From: Ophioceras dolichostomum
Taxonomy: Eukaryota > Ascomycota > Sordariomycetes > Magnaporthales > Ophioceraceae
NCBI GenBank assembly: GCA_003049485.1
Contig: PYST01000070.1
Coordinates: 1 to 64,000, forward strand
Direction of reading: 5' to 3'
DNA length: 64,000 nucleotides
The notes beneath the pieces were generated by a model. It did no database searches, was not told the origin of the DNA, and saw nothing but the letters and a program-made list of their open reading frames with translations. A program made the translations under genes and the position numbers. Below are positions 57,918 through 64,000 of this stretch, piece by piece; within the stretch, counting starts at the first letter, position 1; every line of letters starts with the position of its first letter.

Positions 57918-59615
57918 CTATTCTCTCTTCCTTCTCTTCCCCTTCCCCTCGAGAACCCTCGGAACAACCACGTACTCACTGTCTTCACTCCAACAGCTAT
58001 CCAGGCCATCCTCCATCTCGCGGGCTCGTCGTCCTTCTCCTCCTTCTCCTCCCGCTACTCCTCCTGCTCCTACTCCAACTCTAACCCCGGCAGCAGCGGC
58101 AGCTCCAGCAGTACCAGGACCACCAGCAATGGGAGCAGGAGCAGTCGGCGTCGCCCCTCCATCGTCTTCTCCTGCTCCTGCTCCAGAGCCTTCGACAGTC
58201 GGCGTCGTCGTCGTCTCGCCGTTCCTCGGCAGCCTCCGCCGGAAGATGCCCGAGCTCACGCCGAACCCGCCGTCCTGGTTGAAGCCCGCGAAGCCGGCCA
58301 TCTCGTCGTGCGCGAGCAGGTTCGAGACCGGCTCGACCACCACGATGGACGACGTCGACGAGCGCGTGCTGGTCGTGGTCATGGTGTTGGTTCGGCGGAG
58401 GGAGCGTGCCGTGACGTCTTCGCCTACTACTGCTGGCCCCTGCCCCTTTCCCTCGCCACCAGCGCTGCCGCCTGCACCGGAAGAGCCGCTGCCTCGAGGC
58501 CGCTGCACCTGCTGGTCTTGCCACTGCTGCTGCTGCTGCTGCGCCTGCGGCTGGGCGAAGAAACGGCGGACCTGGGCGTAGTCCTCTTCCTCGTCAGAGG
58601 ACAGGTCTGAGTCGTAAGCCTGGTCAGGCGGAGCGAGGATGTGTCGAGGCTCTGGGCTGGGAGCGCCGCTACGGGCGAAGGCCGGGCCATACCCGTCGTC
58701 ACCGTCGTCGTCGTCGTTGAAAACCAGCCTGCCTGGTACAATTGTCGACTGGATGGCTGGTGTCGTCGTCGGGATCACCGTCCTCGAAACGACGCTGCCG
58801 CCACCCTCGCTTTGGACCGGAGAGGGAACCCGCTGCTCCACAGACGGAATGGGATCCGTCTGTACGGGGATCGACTGCCGGAAGGGGCCTCGTGGGTAGC
58901 GTCCTAGGAGAAGCTCTGATGGCGTGACGAAGAAGTTCTGGAGATTGCCGGCTGGCCGCGGGGTGTCGGTGTGGCGGCCTGGGGCTTCATTCGGTGCTGC
59001 TTCTGCTGCTGTGTGCCCTTCATCTTGCTCTGATGAGGTGGTTGAGGTCTCCGACGGGGAGATGGACGCCTCCACAGTAGGAAATCTGAAACCCGACTGC
59101 TGCCGCCTCCGCGAAAAGCTCAGAAGGGGGTTGTCGACGATTTCGCGAAGTGAGCTGTGAAGTCTCACTCGCGGGTCTTCTGGCTCTGGCGAGGGATAGG
59201 GCCGTCCGGCGACTGTTGTTGGGTATCCTCGAATTCCCCGTCTGCGAGTTTCGGGGGTGTCAGGCACCGTGGAGGCAGATCTGACGGCTCCCCTCCTTGT
59301 CATGCGCTCCCACAGAGTTTCGTCCGGCTGGTCAGAGGCACCTGGTTGAGCTCTACTGGTAGTGCTAGCTCTGGCTGAGAGTCTGGGCCGGTGGGAGGCC
59401 GTAGCGGCTCTGGCAGATGCCGAGACGCCGTGTACTCGGGCGACCTCCCAGCCCTCGGTGTCGGCGTCGTATCCGTCGTCTTGAGGAGCGTCCGTCGCCG
59501 CAACAGTGGCAGCACTGGACCGACGGCGCTGGCCACCGCCACTAGCCAGTCCATATGTGTCCCAGTGCTGTGTCTCGCGGGCGGCAGCGCCCTCGCTGCT
59601 GCTTCCTCCGCGCAT
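57918..59615 (-). CDS. Large disordered protein with C-terminal Atg8-interaction-like motif
   Basis: Single exon of 565 aa from ATG 59615 to TAG 57918-57920. A TGTGCAG acceptor-like site 22 bases upstream suggests an intron in the leader. No known domain was recognised. The sequence is Ser/Arg/Pro-rich with semi-conserved-looking blocks (LHSSLREIVDNPLLSFSRRR, GNLQNFFVTPSELLLGRYPR, FNDDDDGDDGYGPAFAR). A QQQQQQ run and a Gly/Ala-rich linker follow. Near the C-terminus the acidic string EDSEYVVVP (Tyr548) fits the W/F/Y-x-x-L/I/V core of Atg8-family interacting motifs, followed by a basic end (GKGKRRKRE). The protein-like blocks and lack of stops over 1.7 kb support a real gene. The function is unknown; an autophagy link is only inference. 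Confidence 0.65.
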   Translation of the reverse strand: MRGGSSSEGAAARETQHWDTYGLASGGGQRRRSSAATVAATDAPQDDGYDADTEGWEVARVHGVSASARAATASHRPRLSARASTTSRAQPGASDQPDETLWERMTRRGAVRSASTVPDTPETRRRGIRGYPTTVAGRPYPSPEPEDPRVRLHSSLREIVDNPLLSFSRRRQQSGFRFPTVEASISPSETSTTSSEQDEGHTAAEAAPNEAPGRHTDTPRPAGNLQNFFVTPSELLLGRYPRGPFRQSIPVQTDPIPSVEQRVPSPVQSEGGGSVVSRTVIPTTTPAIQSTIVPGRLVFNDDDDGDDGYGPAFARSGAPSPEPRHILAPPDQAYDSDLSSDEEEDYAQVRRFFAQPQAQQQQQQWQDQQVQRPRGSGSSGAGGSAGGEGKGQGPAVVGEDVTARSLRRTNTMTTTSTRSSTSSIVVVEPVSNLLAHDEMAGFAGFNQDGGFGVSSGIFRRRLPRNGETTTTPTVEGSGAGAGEDDGGATPTAPAPIAGGPGTAGAAAAAGVRVGVGAGGVAGGEGGEGRRAREMEDGLDSCWSEDSEYVVVPRVLEGKGKRRKRE

Positions 59616-62185
59616 GTCGAGTAGTTGGGGTCTGCACAGAGATTCTAGGTAGGTCAAGAGGTGAGCGAATACTGTACTGACTCAATAGATTAGGTTGCTT
59701 GTACGAGAGTAAAGAACCAGGAGATACGAATGGCTGCTTTGTCCTCTGTTTCCAAGCTCTAAAATTTCCCAATTGAAACTTTTAAGAAGAAATGGGCAGG
59801 AAGAAGAAAGGAGAGAGGACCAGTCAAGCTATTGACTCTTTCTGAGCAACAAGGAATTTTATAACGTGGAAGACCTTCCACCTGCCCCCGTCAAGCTGTT
59901 TGTCATAGCCGCATTGCTGTCTATGACTGGGCGAAGCAGCAGCAGCAGCGGAAGATGTGGGCGGTTATGGTGTCAAACAACTTGCAGGAAGTTATAAGTA
60001 AGCACCACCTGGTAGCCGGAAGACTCAAACAAACATTCAAGATGGAAGAGATGGAAGGACAGTAACTAGCCAATCCCACCTCCGAAGTATCCAATTGGCC
60101 CAATGTACCAAGAGACTGTCGGTGGGGACGTCGAATGTCTGACGAGGCATTATTGGTTTAGCATTTTCCCGCTCAAATCTGTTATTCACTTCCACATCGG
60201 TGGCAAATGGCTTCCTATGGTTCCCACCATGATTCTACCATACCACACTGGTGGGAAAAAGGCGGTTATCGAGCAAACGTTTCCGGAACTTTCAAGGCCG
60301 GACCAACGAGGCGAATAGGCAGGAATATACGCAGCCTTGACTGCAAACAGGGCGGAAATGCCGTCGACAGGGCAGGACGCTGGCACCTTACCAAACGGAC
60401 GGAACATGGTCACTTGAATTCCTCGGCACATATGCGCCCATATCCCCCCTATGATTTATCACATTAGGAGTGATTTCGCACCCATCTATTCCCCATAGCT
60501 TGCCGTCGTCGACGGTCTAGAGTTTTGTCCATTTCCAAAACGCCCCAGTGATTTTGCGCCTCTTTATCGACCTTTGATATAAAAACGCCCAAGCCTAACG
60601 TCGCCGGTCTGGCCACCCTTTTTCTCATCCATTCCCGGCCTTCGGCCACGCAAAGTCCACATTCGCGCTCCTCTGGAGGCGAGCCGCTCAAGGTCCCAGG
60701 CAGCTTCCCAGAGGACGAGTCAGACAGCACCGTGCCCGCGACAGCTCCAGCGGCGGCACCAGCTCGCCCGTCTTCTCGCGTCCACTCGGTCATTGCCGTC
60801 GATGGGGAAGCGGACGAGTCATCAGACGGCGACAGCGTCTATCTCGATGCTGCTGAGCCAGCCTGTATCAGATCCGCAACCGTACCGGGAGCTGAATAGT
60901 TGGGAGGCCTCGGCTTTGGAGTAAATGTAGACGCGGAGATCGCTGGGTTCTCTGAAGTGCGGGCGTGGTGCTTGTCAGCGTCTAGTAGTAATACTATGTG
61001 TCTGATGTATGTAAGAGTAGTCGGGGGAAGAATGGGACGGCCTTGGGAAAGACCTCTTTCCTTGTCGCTAGGTTCGTCTTGAGGGACATGAGATAGCCGC
61101 CCAGCTCTGGTCAGTTCTCCCCTTGCGGTACTGTGGAGAGAGTGGGCGTTAGTCTAGAGCTACTTGGCATTACTAGGTAGTTATCCTGAATATCTCCTGA
61201 CTTGTGAGCAGCACGACAGGGCTTTACTAGGGGCGGGTGGGTATGAGTGATGATGGCATGGAGTGATGGTACATGTGGTGTAGGCTGGGCTCTGCACTCA
61301 CCACGGCCACACTAGCCCGGCATCCTTCCCACAGTAGTGCTTGGTTTCTCGTCTCTGGAAGTTTCCGAGCCGAACCATCACGCGTACAAAACCCCAACGA
61401 GTCAGCTCATTTCTTCTCCGTGACGGCAGAACTTGTCTCATCGAGGCAACGGGTTTGGGTGCTTGAAAGTTAGACCGTTGCTCGTACCGGACGACTCGTA
61501 GGAGCATCTCTGCTGCGAGGGTTTGTGCCGTGCATCCTGGCGAATACGGGCCGAAGTGAACTAGAGTCAAGGAATGGATGCGGTCCATCATGCTTGTGGG
61601 CGTCAAAGATGCACCGTGGAGCCATTGCAGCACTGAGGGCCGCTTCTTCACTTAGGCAACGACGCCAGCGGCTTGACGCTTGGTTGAATTCTGGTTGGTC
61701 GGGACCCACGAGAGGCCATCGCGGAGGTTGTTTGGTCCGATATTACGGCTCCCAGCCGCAGTGGTGTCGGCGAGCTACGGTGAAGTGAAGCTCTAATGTG
61801 GCGTTTCCAGCCCAATCAGAGTCTTTCAAGTGAGACATCACTACTAGAGGTAGTGAATGAAGGGGAGGATTATCGCGAGCTGGGAAAATAAGGATATGGA
61901 AGCATATGTGGAGAAAACAATCCCATTCTGCAAACATGCCCTTCCACACGGTCGACCATCACACTCTTATCTCGCCCGCTGGACCAACTCCCAGGCTTTC
62001 CTCCGATCACTGCACACAAGTTCTTACTATTGTCCCTCTTCTTCACACCTTAACGGACAGAGCTGACAGTGGAAAGCGGAGTGGGTCTTTTCCAAAACGG
62101 CACAGTGGCGGCTAGTCAGCCGCGAGCATCGGCTGGAGACAACTATTTGCAACCAGCAACAAGCCTACAAGCCCCTGAGCTACCA
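59616..62185. other. Gene-poor stretch with one possible relic
   Basis: No complete gene is supported. A CAGCAG microsatellite lies at 59937-59949. A plus-strand open frame without a start codon (60552-60897) is listed separately. Remaining short frames have no domain. Confidence 0.45.
60552..60897 (+). pseudogene. Possible gene remnant or orphan terminal exon
   Basis: An open frame with no ATG, bounded by a TGA at 60549-60551 and ending at TAG 60895-60897. The latter part reads as a plausible disordered acidic protein tail (KVPGSFPEDESDSTVPATA, AVDGEADESSDGDSVYLD). It could be the last exon of an unrecognised gene, a decayed copy, or chance in GC-rich sequence. No splice acceptor clearly fits. 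Confidence 0.25.
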
Positions 62186-63313
62186 TCACCGCCAAGCACC
62201 TCCATCACACCTCCTCGATGGTGGAGACGGCCAGAACACATCGAATTTGTCCGTCGCGCTGCCGCTCTCCCGGGTTCCACCGCCCGGAATATAAACCCCT
62301 CCTCCGAGGGCCACCGCGAAAGTCCCGTGTCTCGGCACCGCCATGGGCGCAAGCACCTCCCACTTATCCGTCCGGACGTCGTAGGACTCCGTGTCCGGGA
62401 ACACGCCGCCGCTGCCCTCAGCGGGATTCCCCTCCCCGCCGAAAGTGTAGATCTTACCCCCCACAGCCGCAGCCGCTATGCCACCCCTCGGTGTAGGCAT
62501 GCGGCCCGCCCGCGTCTTCCACCCGCGCTCCAACCTAGCCATGTCCAGCGCGAAGACCGTGTCGCGCACGTTGTGTTGCCCGTTCACGCGCCCGCCGACC
62601 ACGTACAGTGTCGCGTCGATGACGGCGGCACCCGCGTGGTCCCTTCCCTCGGGCAGCGCGGCCGCCGCGGTGGGGAGAGAGTTGGGGCCCGAGTTGTTGG
62701 TAGTGACCCACGCGTCGGCGGCGATGTCGTACGCCACCACCGACGCGACCGTGTCCTGGGGGAAGATGTTCAGCAGCCCGCCGGCGAGGTAGATCCTCCC
62801 ATGGTGGGCCCCCACGGCCGCGCTGCCGCGTTCTGTGCCCGCCGGCATGGGCGACAGGGTGCGCCACGCGGCCGCTCTGCCGGGCTCGAAGACGTAGCTC
62901 GCGCCGGAGGCGACCCAGTTGCCGTCGGGCGACTCAACGAGGCCGCCGAGTAGGTAGACTTTCCCGTCGATGACGGCGGTGTTGGGGTGGTTTATTGCCA
63001 CGGGGAGGGGATGTCCCAGCGCCCAGGCCTTCGTCTTGGTGTCGTACAGCTGGAAGATGTCTGTCGTCTCCCAGTCTGTAGGGAGGCTGCCGTCGCCGCC
63101 GCCCGGGCGGAGGATGATGCCGCCGACGAGCGCGATCGTGGAGGCGTTTAGAGCGACAACCGTGTGTTCTTGTCGCTCGTGCAGGGCTATGGGGCCGAGG
63201 TCTTCCCAGGTGCCATTGCAGCTGCTTGGAATTGGTCGCGACGGGCTCGCCGTGGCGGGATTGGCGGCCAATAGGGCGAGCCCGGCCGTGGCCAAGATGG
63301 TTGGGTTTATCAT
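62186..63313 (-). CDS. Secreted kelch-type beta-propeller protein
   Basis: Single exon, 375 aa, ATG 63313 to TGA 62186-62188. The start was chosen because it begins a signal peptide (MINPTILATAGLALLAANPA, cleavage near ATA-SP). The body holds about six kelch/galactose-oxidase-like repeats, each with a Gly-Gly pair after hydrophobic residues: ALVGGII, YLLGGLVE, YLAGGLLN, YVVGGRVN, YTFGGEGN and YIPGGGTR. Conserved Trp and Tyr residues precede several repeats. N-glycosylation sequons occur (NGTW, NAST). No copper-ligand pattern of galactose oxidase is evident, so a binding or scaffold role outside the cell is more likely than oxidase activity. Related proteins in fungi are largely uncharacterised. 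Confidence 0.88.
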   Translation of the reverse strand: MINPTILATAGLALLAANPATASPSRPIPSSCNGTWEDLGPIALHERQEHTVVALNASTIALVGGIILRPGGGDGSLPTDWETTDIFQLYDTKTKAWALGHPLPVAINHPNTAVIDGKVYLLGGLVESPDGNWVASGASYVFEPGRAAAWRTLSPMPAGTERGSAAVGAHHGRIYLAGGLLNIFPQDTVASVVAYDIAADAWVTTNNSGPNSLPTAAAALPEGRDHAGAAVIDATLYVVGGRVNGQHNVRDTVFALDMARLERGWKTRAGRMPTPRGGIAAAAVGGKIYTFGGEGNPAEGSGGVFPDTESYDVRTDKWEVLAPMAVPRHGTFAVALGGGVYIPGGGTRESGSATDKFDVFWPSPPSRRCDGGAWR

Positions 63314-64000
63314 CCTTTGTTCCGCGAGAGTTGGAAGAGTTGTGAGAAGGCACCTGTTTGAGCGAGATCTGAGTTGTGAGCAAATGAGACGATCATTCTG
63401 ACCTGATCCAGCCTTTTTATGTGTGTTCATGGACACCAACGAGCCCCGCCTGCCCATTCGCGGCGATATTCTTTAATCTTGTCCCAAAAAAGAAAATCGC
63501 CCTCCCGAGATCCCGGAATGGCAGCGTGTTCATTTTAATTTACCAGCTGTCGCTGCGTGATGGTGGAATTCCGGACTCGGCCGTGAGTGCTGCCCCCGAG
63601 TGGTGGCCATCATCAGCGCGTCTTAGAGCCAGACGATGACGTCCTAAACAGCCTCAAGCTGAACCACGGAAACACGAGAGATCGCGAGCTCCGTGATTGT
63701 CGGTTTTGCAAGTCAGAACAGCCGATGGCCGACATCCGAAGGGAGCGCACGGGCACCCGCCTCGGAGCGAAAATCCATCCGCGTTGCTAATAATCCTCAT
63801 TTTCAGAAGGCGCAGCGAGGCTAAAGGCGGGGTTGATGTGACGGCGGATGCAAGGAGACTTCTAGAAGGATCATCAGGCACACAGAATACGCGTCGCCCC
63901 GTGAATGTCCAGAACATGCCAAATCTCAACTCTCTAGCAACCTCTCACTCTAGCTGTCAGGAATTCTCTGAGAGACTCTGAACTACACCTCTAGGTAACA
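63314..64000. other. Promoter flank to window end
   Basis: Upstream region of the kelch gene running to the edge of the window. No other feature is recognised; a gene could begin beyond the edge. Confidence 0.4.
63409..63418 (-). promoter_or_regulatory. Putative TATA-like box of the kelch gene
   Basis: On the minus strand the sequence ATAAAAAGGC lies about 100 bases upstream of the ATG at 63313, a sensible spacing for a fungal TATA box with a short leader. Position only; no transcript data. Confidence 0.35.

Overview
The window is nuclear DNA of a filamentous ascomycete (Pezizomycotina, most likely Sordariomycetes). The evidence is short GT-AG introns of about 60 to 275 nt, many with a CTAAC/CTGAC-like branch sequence, genes on both strands separated by 0.5 to 4.5 kb, and proteins with fungal architecture (Zds family, Sec3 exocyst subunit, Ufd4 HECT ligase, Coq5, branched-chain ketoacid dehydrogenase E1-alpha). 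I saw no tRNA, rRNA, CRISPR array or intact transposon. One 12-base run of N inside a poly-C tract (49385-49396) marks an unresolved assembly position.

Layout. 1-8 kb, all minus strand: a secreted GH105 unsaturated-glucuronyl/rhamnogalacturonyl hydrolase, a Q/N-rich single-pass membrane protein, and a five-exon MFS transporter. 8-12 kb: no convincing gene. 12-22 kb, plus strand: a Zds-family protein and a protein joining a degenerate phosphoesterase fold to an RRM-like segment and an RGG tail. 23.4-27.3 kb, minus strand: COQ5, a 49-residue membrane microprotein and the mitochondrial BCKDH E1-alpha subunit. 29.6-35.8 kb, plus: UFD4 (1926 aa, five exons). 37.4-40.7 kb, plus: an intronless 1095-aa protein with an SQ/TQ cluster, SUMO-interaction-like motifs and a PUA/ASCH-like domain. 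42.1-46.9 kb, plus: SEC3 (1460 aa). 47.7-48.8 kb, minus: a type II membrane protein with a cysteine-rich PAN-like ectodomain. 48.8-53.3 kb: gene-poor. 53.3-54.5 kb, plus: a tail-anchored protein with a probable GC-AG intron. 55.0-57.0 kb, minus: hydroxyacid-oxoacid transhydrogenase-type alcohol dehydrogenase. 57.9-59.6 kb, minus: a disordered protein with a possible Atg8-interacting motif. 62.2-63.3 kb, minus: a secreted kelch beta-propeller protein.

Most genes are unrelated housekeeping functions (ubiquinone synthesis, branched-chain amino-acid oxidation, exocytosis, ubiquitination), and nothing resembles a biosynthetic cluster. The items I find most novel are the SQ/TQ + SIM + PUA-like protein, the probably inactive phosphoesterase fused to RNA-binding modules, the 49-aa microprotein between two mitochondrial-enzyme genes, and four stop-free introns of 3n length in three genes. 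Exon boundaries were derived by hand from splice consensus, reading-frame continuity and family conservation; they have no transcript support.
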